Source: Pseudalkalibacillus sp. SCS-8 | Lineage (GTDB): Bacteria; Bacillota; Bacilli; Bacillales; Fictibacillaceae | Direction of reading: 5' to 3' | Length of the DNA: 64,000 bases | NCBI RefSeq assembly: GCF_040126055.1 | Contig: NZ_CP143541.1 | Coordinates: 806,001 to 870,000 of the forward strand | In this document: piece after piece, positions 27,223 to 34,425 of the stretch | Position numbering within the stretch: position 1 is the first letter of the stretch | How the letters are laid out: every line of letters begins with the position of its first letter | Position numbers and translations under genes: made by a program | Notes under the pieces: generated by a model | The model's database searches: none | What the model was told of the DNA's origin: nothing | The model's input: the letters and a program-made list of their open reading frames with translations, nothing else

Positions 27223-28209
27223 ATGAAAGCATTAATACATACGAGCCCGAAAGGCAAGGAAGGATTGAAGCTTCAGACAGTTGATTCGCCGAACGTCAAT
27301 GGTGGGGAAGTCAAAGTCCAGCTGAAAACAGCAGGCCTTAATCATCGGGATTTATTCGTACTTCACCGGCATGAAAATGAACCACCGTTCGTCGTCGGAT
27401 CCGATGGGGCAGGAGTCATCATCGAAGTTGGAGAAGGTGTGCAGAATGTAAAGGTCGGAGATGAGGTCATCATAAATCCTGGATTGAATTGGCCGGAGAA
27501 ATCGGCTGCACCTCCTGAAGGCTTTGATATTCTCGGTTTCCCTTCGAACGGAACGTTTGCGGAAGAAGTGGTCGTTTCAGCAAACCAAGTTGAACCGAAA
27601 CCAGAACACTTGGATTGGATTGAAGCGGGTGTCTTGCCTTTAGCTGCCCTGACAGCTTACCGGGCACTGTTCACGAGAGGGAATTTGCAGGAAGGACAGC
27701 ATGTCTTACTGCCTGGAGTCGGTAGTGGCGTCATCACGTTCATTCTTCAATATGCAAAAGCTGCTGGAGCGAAAGTGACGGTCACTTCCCGGAGTGAGGA
27801 AAAGCGGAAGGCAGCTTTGGAATTAGGAGCTGACCACGCCATCGATAGTGATGGAGATTGGGAAGAGGCCATGAACGGCGAAAAAGTCGATCTCGTCATT
27901 GAAAGTGTCGGAGCGGCAACCTTCCAGAAATCACTAGGCGCTGTGAAAAAAGGTGGGACGATCGTGACTTTCGGTGCTTCTGCAGGAGATGAAGTATCAA
28001 TCAACATCAGGCAATTCTTCTACGGTCAGTATAACCTTCTAGGAACGACGATGGGCAGTCATGAAGAGTTTCGTGAGATGTTGGCATTCATACGTAAATA
28101 TGAAATCAAGCCGGTCATCGACCAAACCTTCACTCTTGAAGACGCACACGAGGCCTTTAACCGGATGGAGGAAGCGAAACAGTTCGGTAAGATCGCTTTT
28201 ACAATATAA
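27223..28209 (+). CDS. Zinc-independent medium-chain dehydrogenase/quinone oxidoreductase (YogA-like)
   Basis: 328 aa. GroES-like N-terminal domain (AGLNHRDLFVLHRHE, GSDGAGVIIEVGEGV) and a Rossmann domain with the nucleotide loop LLPGVGSGVITFILQYAKA. The usual catalytic zinc Cys is replaced by Asn in GLNHRD, and the four-Cys structural zinc lobe is absent, so it belongs to the zinc-free quinone-oxidoreductase/enoyl-reductase group using NAD(P)H. Substrate unknown; it resembles B. subtilis YogA. The start follows AAGGAGGAGAATACG. Divergent from yfkAB. Confidence 0.88.
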   Translation: MKALIHTSPKGKEGLKLQTVDSPNVNGGEVKVQLKTAGLNHRDLFVLHRHENEPPFVVGSDGAGVIIEVGEGVQNVKVGDEVIINPGLNWPEKSAAPPEGFDILGFPSNGTFAEEVVVSANQVEPKPEHLDWIEAGVLPLAALTAYRALFTRGNLQEGQHVLLPGVGSGVITFILQYAKAAGAKVTVTSRSEEKRKAALELGADHAIDSDGDWEEAMNGEKVDLVIESVGAATFQKSLGAVKKGGTIVTFGASAGDEVSINIRQFFYGQYNLLGTTMGSHEEFREMLAFIRKYEIKPVIDQTFTLEDAHEAFNRMEEAKQFGKIAFTI

Positions 28210-28240
28210 AAAAAGGATTGATTCGCATCAATCCTTTTTA
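28208..28240. terminator. Terminator shared by the yogA-like gene and the 33-aa gene
   Basis: AAAGGATTGAT-TCGC-ATCAATCCTTTTT with flanking A and T runs, usable on both strands; it contains the stop codon of the minus-strand small gene. Confidence 0.88.
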
Positions 28241-28339
28241 GGAGACCATATTCCAAAGCGATAAGACAACGAAGAGAAACGCGACAATGGCAATTGTCCC
28301 TGCCAGCAACGGACGAAGTAAATTCATGAATGTGTTCAT
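28238..28339 (-). CDS. 33-aa single-span membrane protein
   Basis: Not recognised. A 33-residue product: MNTFMNLLRPLLAG, then a hydrophobic helix (TIAIVAFLFVVLSLW) and NMVS. The ATG at 28339 follows AAGGGGG at eight bases, and the gene ends inside a terminator. A well-formed ECF-sigma promoter (28375-28402) lies 36 bp upstream. This complete architecture makes it a real gene despite its size. It may be a membrane-stress micropeptide; the function is not known. Confidence 0.72.
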   Translation of the reverse strand: MNTFMNLLRPLLAGTIAIVAFLFVVLSLWNMVS

Positions 28340-28374
28340 ATGGAATTCCCCCTTGAATAGTACTGTTACTTATA

Positions 28375-28402
28375 TAGACGAATGAATCGTTTGAAAGTTT
28401 CA
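28375..28402 (-). promoter_or_regulatory. ECF-sigma promoter of the 33-aa membrane protein
   Basis: Minus strand TGAAAC-N16-CGTCTATATA. -35 at 28397-28402, -10 at 28375-28380. The spacer end ATTCATT and the -10 are shared with the promoter at 60095. Confidence 0.7.
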
Positions 28403-28475
28403 TATCTATTACAAATATTACACAAATATTACGGAAGAACTAGATAAAAAATACCTATATTTTTTAAATTTTTAT

Positions 28476-28500
28476 GTTTAAAAAAGATAGAGGCGGGTAT
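28476..28500 (+). promoter_or_regulatory. Sigma-B promoter
   Basis: GTTTAA (28476-28481), 13-bp spacer, GGGTAT (28495-28500): full match to the general-stress sigma-B consensus. Expected start of transcription near 28507. The first thing downstream is a short RNA ending at 28580. Confidence 0.75.
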
Positions 28501-28506
28501 CCTTAT

Positions 28507-28582
28507 ACTAACAACCTTTTATCCCCCTAACCCCTAAACCCTAAGAAAAAACCTTTCCCGAATTCGGGTAGGGTTTTTTCGT
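28507..28582 (+). ncRNA. Candidate sigma-B-dependent C-rich small RNA
   Basis: About 75 nt between the sigma-B promoter and a Rho-independent terminator. It begins with an unstructured stretch that includes ATCCCCCTAACCCCTAAACC (28521-28540) and ends in the hairpin ACCTTTCCCG-AATT-CGGGTAGGGT plus six Ts. No start codon with a ribosome binding site lies inside. C-rich single-stranded motifs are the usual targeting element of Gram-positive sRNAs that pair with Shine-Dalgarno regions. It could instead be an attenuated leader of the 63-aa gene at 28656. Confidence 0.6.
28548..28580 (+). terminator. Terminator of the candidate C-rich sRNA
   Basis: Hairpin centred on CCCG-AATT-CGGG, outer ACC/GGT pairs, followed by TTTTTT. 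No protein gene lies upstream on this strand after 28209. Confidence 0.8.
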
Positions 28583-28655
28583 GTTTTACGATCCTTACTC
28601 GGTTAGAAAGGAGCAAAAACGGGTATGAGGAGGTCAAGAGGGAGGTGTTACTGGA

Positions 28656-28847
28656 ATGTGGATGCTGATGCTCGTTCCTCTGTTAATCGTTTTAGCAATC
28701 GCAATTTATTTTGAGTACCAACATAAAAAGAAGTCCGATGTTCATATGAATTCCAACGAATATAAAGAAAGACAATCACAGTCCCAACAATCCCGAAGTT
28801 ATCAAAGTCAGGCCGGTCAAGAAGGCAGTCAACCTCCACCGACATGA
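28656..28847 (+). CDS. Small membrane protein with Gln/Ser-rich tail
   Basis: 63 aa, not recognised. One transmembrane helix (about 2-19, LMLVPLLIVLAIAIYF), a Lys patch (HKKKS), then a low-complexity Gln/Ser tail. Start ATG after GGGAGGTGTTACTGGA. It lies 73 bp beyond the sRNA terminator, so it may receive sigma-B read-through. A terminator follows at 28868. Confidence 0.65.
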   Translation: MWMLMLVPLLIVLAIAIYFEYQHKKKSDVHMNSNEYKERQSQSQQSRSYQSQAGQEGSQPPPT

Positions 28848-28867
28848 CGATTGTGATAAGAATCATG

Positions 28868-28908
28868 AAAGGCTACCCAATGAGTTCTCATCTATGGGTA
28901 GCTTTTTT
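28868..28908 (+). terminator. Terminator after the 63-aa gene
   Basis: AAGGCTACCCA-N15-TGGGTAGC followed by TTTTTT. Confidence 0.85.
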
Positions 28909-28987
28909 CATGTCCACGATTTATTACTGCAGACTCTTGCGAATATTTGATAAACTGGAAATAAGCTGTAAAAAAAGAGGTGTTTCA

Positions 28988-29875
28988 ATGTTGAACCGTA
29001 CTGGACTGGTACTGGAAGGCGGGGGAATGCGAGGAGTCTACACCGCTGGAGTACTGGAATACTTTCTGGAGAAGGATTTCTATTTACCGTATGTGATCGG
29101 TGTATCAGCAGGAGCATGTAATGCAACCTCCTATTTAGCAAGACAACGTGGTAGAAATAAGAAAGTGACGATTGGCTTTTCTAAGCATCCAGATTACATA
29201 TCCTTCAAAAACCTTTGGAAAAAGCGGCAGTTGTTCGGAATGGATTTGATATTTGATGAAATTCCGAACAAACTAGTACCTTTCGATTATCATACCTTTC
29301 ATGAAGCGAAGGAAAGGTTCGTGATTGGAACAACCGACTGTCTGACAGGAGAACCGGTTTATTACGACAAATCCTCCAGTCCTGAAGAGATTCTTTCTGT
29401 TCTTAGAGCTTCGAGTTCCTTACCTTTCATGGCCCCTATCATTGAATTGGAGAACCGTTTTCTGATGGATGGAGGCATTTCAGATCCTATCCCAATCCGT
29501 AAATCCGAGTTGGATGGAAACCGAAGAAACATCCTGATCTTGACGCGTAATGACGGATATATCAAAAAACGTTCACGAATGAACTGGCTTACGAGGAAAG
29601 TCTATCCGAAATATAACGGTCTCGTCGAAAGCATGGACAAACGTTACCAGGTTTATAACGAAACGATGGCTTATATCAAAGAGAAAGAAAAAGCAGGTGA
29701 TGTGTTCGTCATACGCCCCATGGAACCGCTTGAAGTCGGTCGGGTCGAACGAGATCCTGCGAAGCTGACAGCCTTATATGAGCAAGGGTACCAAGATGCA
29801 GCCCATCGATTTGAAGCATTGCAAGAATGGCTTACAATGGCACCCGAAAAGGAAGAAACAATTTCCAATTTATGA
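28988..29875 (+). CDS. Patatin-like phospholipase family protein
   Basis: Serine lipid acyl hydrolase of 295 aa. Catalytic dyad: nucleophile Ser in GVSAGACN (GxSxG) and Asp in LMDGGISDPIP; the oxyanion loop is LEGGGMRGVYTAG. This is the bacterial YjjU/RssA-like group with a C-terminal helical extension. It probably acts on membrane lipids in the cytoplasm. The open frame extends back to 28844 through the preceding terminator; ATG 28988 after AAAGAGGTGTTTCA is the sensible start. Confidence 0.9.
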   Translation: MLNRTGLVLEGGGMRGVYTAGVLEYFLEKDFYLPYVIGVSAGACNATSYLARQRGRNKKVTIGFSKHPDYISFKNLWKKRQLFGMDLIFDEIPNKLVPFDYHTFHEAKERFVIGTTDCLTGEPVYYDKSSSPEEILSVLRASSSLPFMAPIIELENRFLMDGGISDPIPIRKSELDGNRRNILILTRNDGYIKKRSRMNWLTRKVYPKYNGLVESMDKRYQVYNETMAYIKEKEKAGDVFVIRPMEPLEVGRVERDPAKLTALYEQGYQDAAHRFEALQEWLTMAPEKEETISNL

Positions 29876-29923
29876 TCTGGATTTCATCTGAATAAAAATT
29901 TCGACATTTTTTTCAAAAAACAG

Positions 29924-29948
29924 GTTTAAATTATTTTTTTTAGGGTAT
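29924..29948 (+). promoter_or_regulatory. Sigma-B promoter of the RsbR paralogue
   Basis: GTTTAA (29924-29929), 13-bp spacer, GGGTAT (29943-29948), 38 bp before the start codon. Confidence 0.78.
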
Positions 29949-29986
29949 TCAAGTTATGTTAAACATAATCCCAGGGGGGGAAGGTC

Positions 29987-30928
29987 ATGAGTATTCAAAC
30001 AGTTGCTGAACGAATCGATGTTGAAAAGGAAGCCATTGCTCAGAAGACCGCCGATGTACTGTCTGAAACGACGGGAGAACAGACAAATAGTCGAATTCTT
30101 GAAGTACATGCCATGTTAGCAAAGTATGTTAGCAAGGGATTGATTGCTGAAAGTGAAGACGACGCGAAACGCTTGATCATTGAATGGGCTGAAAAAACGA
30201 GCTCCAATGCGATTGATGAAAAGCGTCCTTTCAACCAATCATTTAAAGCTTTTCAGTTTTTTAAAGAGCAGCTCATCGACATTGTCGAGCTTCAATCTGA
30301 AACAGATCCCGTTTCCAATAAGGAGCTTCTCACAATCATCCGAAAGATCGAGTCAATGATGGACCATGCGGCATATCGATATGTACGCTCATTAATTGAA
30401 AGCTTTGAAGGCCGGATTGATGAATCAGAGCAGACGATGAAAAAAGATAAGAAATTGATAGCAGATTTGTCGGTTCCGATCATTCCTTCCATTGTGCCAA
30501 ATACGATTCTGGTTCCAATCGTAGGAATGCTTACCAATGAACGCTTTGAAATTACGAGGGATAAACTGCTGCATAACCTCACCGTCCAAGATGCCGAATC
30601 GATTGTTTGCGATTTTACGGGAGCGATTTTACCTGATAATGGTCATTTCCAAATGGATGATATGGCCCATCAAATTGAACAATTGACCAAATCGGTATCC
30701 TTGATGGGGGTTGAGATCATCTATGTAGGCTTTTCTTCTCGACTTGTACAGGAAATCGTCCGAGCTGGAGTTAAAATTGAAGCAGAAACCTTTTCGACGT
30801 TCCGGACAGGTCTCCGATATCTCGCTAACAAGAAGAATTGGGATTTAAGCCATGAAATCTATGAAGCTCCAGAGTCTGAAAAGGTCTTAGGCGCCGCCGG
30901 GCTTTCGATCCCTTCCGAGAACCTATAG
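29987..30928 (+). CDS. RsbR-type STAS co-antagonist protein of the sigma-B stressosome
   Basis: 313 aa. A variable helical N-terminal sensor half (1 to about 170; RsbRD-like rather than globin-like) is joined to a C-terminal STAS domain (about 185-295: TILVPIVGMLTNERFEITRDKLL, VCDFTGAILPDN, VEIIYVGFSSRLVQEIV). In B. subtilis such proteins form the stressosome with RsbS and RsbT and gate sigma-B activation. The residue next to VCDFTG matches one phospho-acceptor Thr; the second is less clear. The gene stands alone, far from any rsb operon, and is preceded by its own sigma-B promoter, so it is probably part of a feedback loop. Confidence 0.87.
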   Translation: MSIQTVAERIDVEKEAIAQKTADVLSETTGEQTNSRILEVHAMLAKYVSKGLIAESEDDAKRLIIEWAEKTSSNAIDEKRPFNQSFKAFQFFKEQLIDIVELQSETDPVSNKELLTIIRKIESMMDHAAYRYVRSLIESFEGRIDESEQTMKKDKKLIADLSVPIIPSIVPNTILVPIVGMLTNERFEITRDKLLHNLTVQDAESIVCDFTGAILPDNGHFQMDDMAHQIEQLTKSVSLMGVEIIYVGFSSRLVQEIVRAGVKIEAETFSTFRTGLRYLANKKNWDLSHEIYEAPESEKVLGAAGLSIPSENL

Positions 30929-30992
30929 GGGCATGACGTAAACTTCATAACAAGGCAATAATAAATTCATACCTTTTGTAAATTTTCCAAAA

Positions 30993-31024
30993 GGAGGACC
31001 TGGTGAACCCAGGTCCTTTTTATT
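30993..31024 (+). terminator. Terminator after the RsbR paralogue
   Basis: AGGACCTGG-TGAA-CCCAGGTCCT stem followed by TTTTATT. Confidence 0.82.
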
Positions 31025-31176
31025 GTAGCTTAATGTTGATTTTAAGGAAAAAAGCATCATTAAATAGGTCTATCGTTGTGGTTAATGGCTTTTACCAAAA
31101 TGTTCAAACCAGTTGATTGACATGAGCTTTATGATTGATGAAAATGAGAGGTAGTACATATTTAGGAGGACCACAT

Positions 31177-31890
31177 ATGGGAAAGAAAAAGAAAACGGTC
31201 TATAAGCCGCCGAAAAAGAACAACAAAGGATTCATCATCTTGATTGGTGTCATTTTCGTAGTAGCAGCAGTATTGTTATTCATCATCAGTAACCAAGAAG
31301 CTGGGAAGCAGGATACAGCATCAGGAGGCGAAGGTACGCAAATTGATGTGAGTTATGAAGGTCAACCGACCATTGGAGAAGAAGATGCACCCGTCAAGCT
31401 AGTCGAATTCTTCGATTTCCAATGTCCGCACTGTGCTTCCTTTGCACAACAGGTTTATCCGATGATCAAGAAAGACTTCATCGATACAGGTAAAGCGAGC
31501 ATGACACTCATCAACAAGCCATTCCTTGGCCCGGATTCGAAAACGGCCGCATTAATCGGAGAAGCTGTCTATGCTCAGAAACCTGAGGCTTTCTTTGCGT
31601 ATTATGACGCTGTCCTAGCTAACCAGGGAGAAATGAATTCAGGTTGGGCGAACGAAGAATCCTTGCTTGCTCTTGTAGAAAGTGAAGTGGATGGTATTGA
31701 TCTCGACCAACTGAAAAAAGACCTCGATTCTGATGCAATCAAGCAGGCTGTGGAACAAGATGTAGAAATGAGCGCTCCAATCGAAAGTACGCCGACCATT
31801 CTCGTGAATGGCAAGCTAGTTGGATTGGAATATGAAACAAGTATCAAGCCAGCGATTGAAGAGGCGCTAGAGGAAGCGAATGAGCAGTAA
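31177..31890 (+). CDS. bdbD: Extracytoplasmic thiol-disulfide oxidoreductase BdbD
   Basis: 237 aa. Lys-rich N-terminus, one membrane anchor (about 16-35), then a DsbA-like thioredoxin domain with active site CPHC in [12 protein letters not shown] (about residue 85) and the cis-Pro region STPTILVNG. It oxidises thiols of exported proteins and is re-oxidised by BdbC, encoded by the next gene, which overlaps by 11 bp. The start ATG follows AGGAGGACCACAT; the ATG at 31135 is upstream of that site. Monocistronic with bdbC only; no competence gene is nearby. Confidence 0.92.
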   Translation: MGKKKKTVYKPPKKNNKGFIILIGVIFVVAAVLLFIISNQEAGKQDTASGGEGTQIDVSYEGQPTIGEEDAPVKLVEFFDFQCPHCASFAQQVYPMIKKDFIDTGKASMTLINKPFLGPDSKTAALIGEAVYAQKPEAFFAYYDAVLANQGEMNSGWANEESLLALVESEVDGIDLDQLKKDLDSDAIKQAVEQDVEMSAPIESTPTILVNGKLVGLEYETSIKPAIEEALEEANEQ

Positions 31891-32287
31891 ACGAATGATT
31901 GCAGCATGGCTCGTTGCGCTGACCGCTGTACTGGGTAGTCTTTATTTCAGTGAAATTGCAGGCTATGTTCCGTGTCAGTTGTGCTGGTATCAACGGATAT
32001 TGATGTATCCATTAGCAATTGTGATTGGTGTCGGTCTTTACCTGGAGGATGAAAAGCTTCCGTGGTACGTACTCCCGTTCAGTGTGACGGGGATCTTCGT
32101 GTCCAGCTATCATTACTTGCATCAGAAGACAGACTTGTTTTCGAAATCTGCCGCATGTTCACAAGGAGTGCCATGTTCAGGCGAGTACATCAATTGGCTT
32201 GGATTCATCACGATACCATTTTTGGCGCTAACAGCCTTTGTTGTCATCACCCTTTTGATGATCAGTCGATTGAAAAGCGGAAAATAA
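31880..32287 (+). CDS. bdbC: Disulfide bond formation membrane protein BdbC (DsbB-like)
   Basis: 135 aa with four transmembrane helices. The first external loop has CQLCWYQR (redox CxxC); the second loop has the partner pair [11 protein letters not shown]. It passes electrons from BdbD to menaquinone. It overlaps bdbD by 11 bp, so the pair is translationally coupled. A terminator follows immediately. Confidence 0.93.
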   Translation: MSSKRMIAAWLVALTAVLGSLYFSEIAGYVPCQLCWYQRILMYPLAIVIGVGLYLEDEKLPWYVLPFSVTGIFVSSYHYLHQKTDLFSKSAACSQGVPCSGEYINWLGFITIPFLALTAFVVITLLMISRLKSGK

Positions 32288-32294
32288 GCTTTAT

Positions 32295-32331
32295 AAGAGC
32301 GTTGTCCCCAGTTGGGCGACGCTCTTTTTTT
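32295..32331 (+). terminator. Terminator of bdbDC
   Basis: AGAGCGTTGTCCC-CAGTT-GGGCGACGCTCT stem with T-run. Confidence 0.87.
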
Positions 32332-32385
32332 GTGTAGAGGGAAGGTAGTGTCGGCTGTGGGAGGGGAAGATACACACATTTTCCG

Positions 32386-32473
32386 AATTTCACATAAAAT
32401 AAAAAATTTATGGACCGATTTCGGAAATTATACACATATTTTAGAAATTATACGTCTATTTCACAAAATTATA
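32386..32473. repeat. 20-bp periodic intergenic repeat (AAATTATAC type)
   Basis: AAATTAT headers at about 32425, 32445 and 32466, with a degenerate TTTATGGACC unit before them, separated by 20-21 bp. Same header and period as the arrays at 1294, 25738 and 53947, but a different body sequence. Confidence 0.7.
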
Positions 32474-32569
32474 GCTCAAACGATTCAAAGCACAATAGTT
32501 GTCCTTGCACCTCACGTTGGATACGATAAAAATAGTACAACTGAAACTTACAGAGTAAGGGTGAAGGAA

Positions 32570-33328
32570 ATGAACGAAACCATTGAAACGATACTGAATC
32601 ATCGAAGCATCCGAGCCTTTAAGGATGAACCGTTGACAGAGGATCAGATTACAACGATTGTCAAAAGTGCTCAAGCTGCAGCAACTTCAAGCTACCTGCA
32701 AGTCTATACCATTATCGGTGTTAAGGATCCGGCTAAGAAGAAGAAGCTTGCAGAGCTCGCTGGGAATCAGGAATATGTAGAGAAGAACGGGCATTTTTTC
32801 GTCTTTTGTGCTGATCTCAATCGTCATAAGATCGCTGCCGAAATGGAAGGGCTGACTGAGGATGAAGTCGTCGAGTCGCTCGAATCTACCGAAAAATTCA
32901 TGGTTGGAACAATCGATGCGGCACTTGCAGCTCAAAATGCCGCGCTGGCAGCAGAATCAATGGGTCTTGGGATTTGTTACATCGGTGGATTACGGAACAA
33001 TCTTGAGGAAGTATCCGAGGTACTGAAGACGCCTGATCGGGTCATTCCATTGTTCGGAATGTGTGTCGGTGTTCCAGATCAGAATCCGGATAAAAAGCAA
33101 CGTCTGCCAATGGAAAACATTTATCACGTAGACGAGTACCAGCAGGATGAAACAGAGTTCATCGAGCAGCTGGCCCGCTATAATGAAGATATCGCAGACT
33201 ACTATCGAGTACGGACACAAGGAGAGCGCACACACACATGGACGCAGATCATCGCGAATAAGATGAGCAAACCGATGAGGCTCTATATGAAAGATTTCTT
33301 GAAAAGCATCAAGATCCCGTTGAAATAA
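32570..33328 (+). CDS. nfrA: FMN-dependent NADPH nitroreductase/oxidoreductase (NfrA/NfsA-like)
   Basis: 252 aa. N-terminal FMN-binding signature NHRSIRAFKDEPLTEDQI, the mid-region GTIDAALAAQNAALAAESMGLG with GICYIGGLRN, and the CVGVPDQ loop are those of oxygen-insensitive nitroreductases such as B. subtilis NfrA. It reduces flavin, nitroaromatics or disulfides using NADPH. The open frame extends back to 32312 through the AT-rich repeat; ATG 32570 after AAGGGTGAAGGAA gives the standard NfrA length. Confidence 0.9.
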   Translation: MNETIETILNHRSIRAFKDEPLTEDQITTIVKSAQAAATSSYLQVYTIIGVKDPAKKKKLAELAGNQEYVEKNGHFFVFCADLNRHKIAAEMEGLTEDEVVESLESTEKFMVGTIDAALAAQNAALAAESMGLGICYIGGLRNNLEEVSEVLKTPDRVIPLFGMCVGVPDQNPDKKQRLPMENIYHVDEYQQDETEFIEQLARYNEDIADYYRVRTQGERTHTWTQIIANKMSKPMRLYMKDFLKSIKIPLK

Positions 33329-33398
33329 TTTCAGGTGCATACAGTCGGCGCGCTCCGTTCAAACTATAAACAGAGTGAAAAAACAGGAGGGCGTTCCG

Positions 33399-33554
33399 AT
33401 GACAAAGCGTAAGCAATTGAATGATAAGACGAAGCATCATAACCAGACACCTAAGGAAAGTTTGCCGGACATCGAGATAGCAGAGGAATTGGCAAAGGGT
33501 GCAAACAAGTTGCGAGATGAAGACTTACCTGATCGAGAAAAACAGGAATTCTAA
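33399..33554 (+). CDS. Small hydrophilic protein, 51 aa
   Basis: Not recognised. The product begins MTKRKQLNDKTKHHN and is rich in Lys, Glu and Asp, with no hydrophobic stretch. ATG 33399 follows AGGAGGGCGTTCCG, and a clear terminator follows the stop by a few bases. Size, charge and complete signals resemble the small spore- or stress-associated proteins of Bacillus, but there is no motif to support a name. Confidence 0.65.
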   Translation: MTKRKQLNDKTKHHNQTPKESLPDIEIAEELAKGANKLRDEDLPDREKQEF

Positions 33555-33560
33555 ATAAGG

Positions 33561-33589
33561 AAAGGACAGCCAAATGGCTGTCCTTTTTT
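33561..33589. terminator. Terminator between the 51-aa gene and the flavodoxin-like gene
   Basis: AAAGGACAGCC-AAAT-GGCTGTCCTTTTTT; the convergent gene ends in it. Confidence 0.87.
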
Positions 33590-34130
33590 ACGTCTGCTTC
33601 AATTGTTTATTTAGCTCTAGGGCTTGCTGGTTTGCGAGATTGTCTTCAGATATTTCACCAGGCTTGACTGCTTTCCCGATGATATAACCGCCGAATTCCA
33701 AATCGATGAAATCAAAAATGTAATTGAACTGTTGGATGAGTGGCAAGGCTTTGATTTTTGGGTCGTCCCCTCCACAACAAATGACATATGCCTTCTTTTT
33801 TCGTAATTCAGCTTTAAAATCGTAGCGTTCGTCCCGCAAATTCTGAGAGAACCGATCGACGAGGTCCTTCATCAAACCGGACATCCCATACCAGTAAACA
33901 GGCGTTGAGAAGACGATGACATCGTGGTCAAAAATCATATCGACAATCTTATCATTATCGTCATCAACCGGTTGGAACCCACCAGGCTCATGGCGGAGGT
34001 CATCAATCGGTTGGATCGTGTAATCCCTTAAGTGGATGTGTGTCGCGTCCAATCCTTCCAACGCTTTTTGTGTAAGCTGTTCTGTATTTCCGTTCGGTCT
34101 TGCACTACCGTGTATCGCTAAAACCTTCAT
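33588..34130 (-). CDS. NADPH-dependent FMN reductase/flavodoxin-like protein (YwqN-like)
   Basis: 180 aa flavodoxin fold. FMN phosphate loop IHGSARPNGNTEQL (residues 6-19), then STPVYWYGMSGLMKDLVDRF, the FMN ring-binding segment of the NAD(P)H-dependent FMN reductase / iron-sulfur flavoprotein superfamily. Likely a cytoplasmic flavin or quinone reductase. The pair CCGG in the middle is a Cys-Cys rather than an iron-sulfur motif. Divergent from clpE. Confidence 0.86.
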   Translation of the reverse strand: MKVLAIHGSARPNGNTEQLTQKALEGLDATHIHLRDYTIQPIDDLRHEPGGFQPVDDDNDKIVDMIFDHDVIVFSTPVYWYGMSGLMKDLVDRFSQNLRDERYDFKAELRKKKAYVICCGGDDPKIKALPLIQQFNYIFDFIDLEFGGYIIGKAVKPGEISEDNLANQQALELNKQLKQT

Positions 34131-34295
34131 ATTATGTACCTCCTAAAAAGCGATTCTGCTCTTTCACTATATCGAAGACCCTAGGTCATTGCGAGTAACT
34201 AGCCTCGGATAAGCACGTTCTTTGCATACATCCCATACATCTTGTTACCATCAAAAAACCATCAAAAATTGGCAAAAAAAAGTGAAACAAAATAC

Positions 34296-34324
34296 TTGAA
34301 AGTCAAAGAAGGTCAAACTATACT
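34296..34324 (+). promoter_or_regulatory. clpE: Sigma-A promoter of clpE
   Basis: TTGAAA (34296-34301), 17-bp spacer, TATACT (34319-34324). It is overlapped by the first CtsR box. Confidence 0.72.
34301..34317 (+). promoter_or_regulatory. CtsR box 1
   Basis: AGTCAAAGAAGGTCAAA fits the CtsR heptad direct repeat (RGTCAAA-N3-GGTCAAA). It fills the spacer between -35 and -10, so bound CtsR would block polymerase. Confidence 0.85.
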
Positions 34325-34333
34325 ATAGACAAA

Positions 34334-34350
34334 GGTCAAAGATAGTCAAA
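34334..34350 (+). promoter_or_regulatory. CtsR box 2
   Basis: GGTCAAAGATAGTCAAA, just downstream of the expected transcription start. Two boxes imply tight repression, as known for clpE. Confidence 0.85.
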
Positions 34351-34425
34351 GTCAATTTTTGATAAAAGTTAAGGGTTCATAAAAACTTCAATCAAAAACT
34401 CTACATGAACAAGGAGGTCATTATT

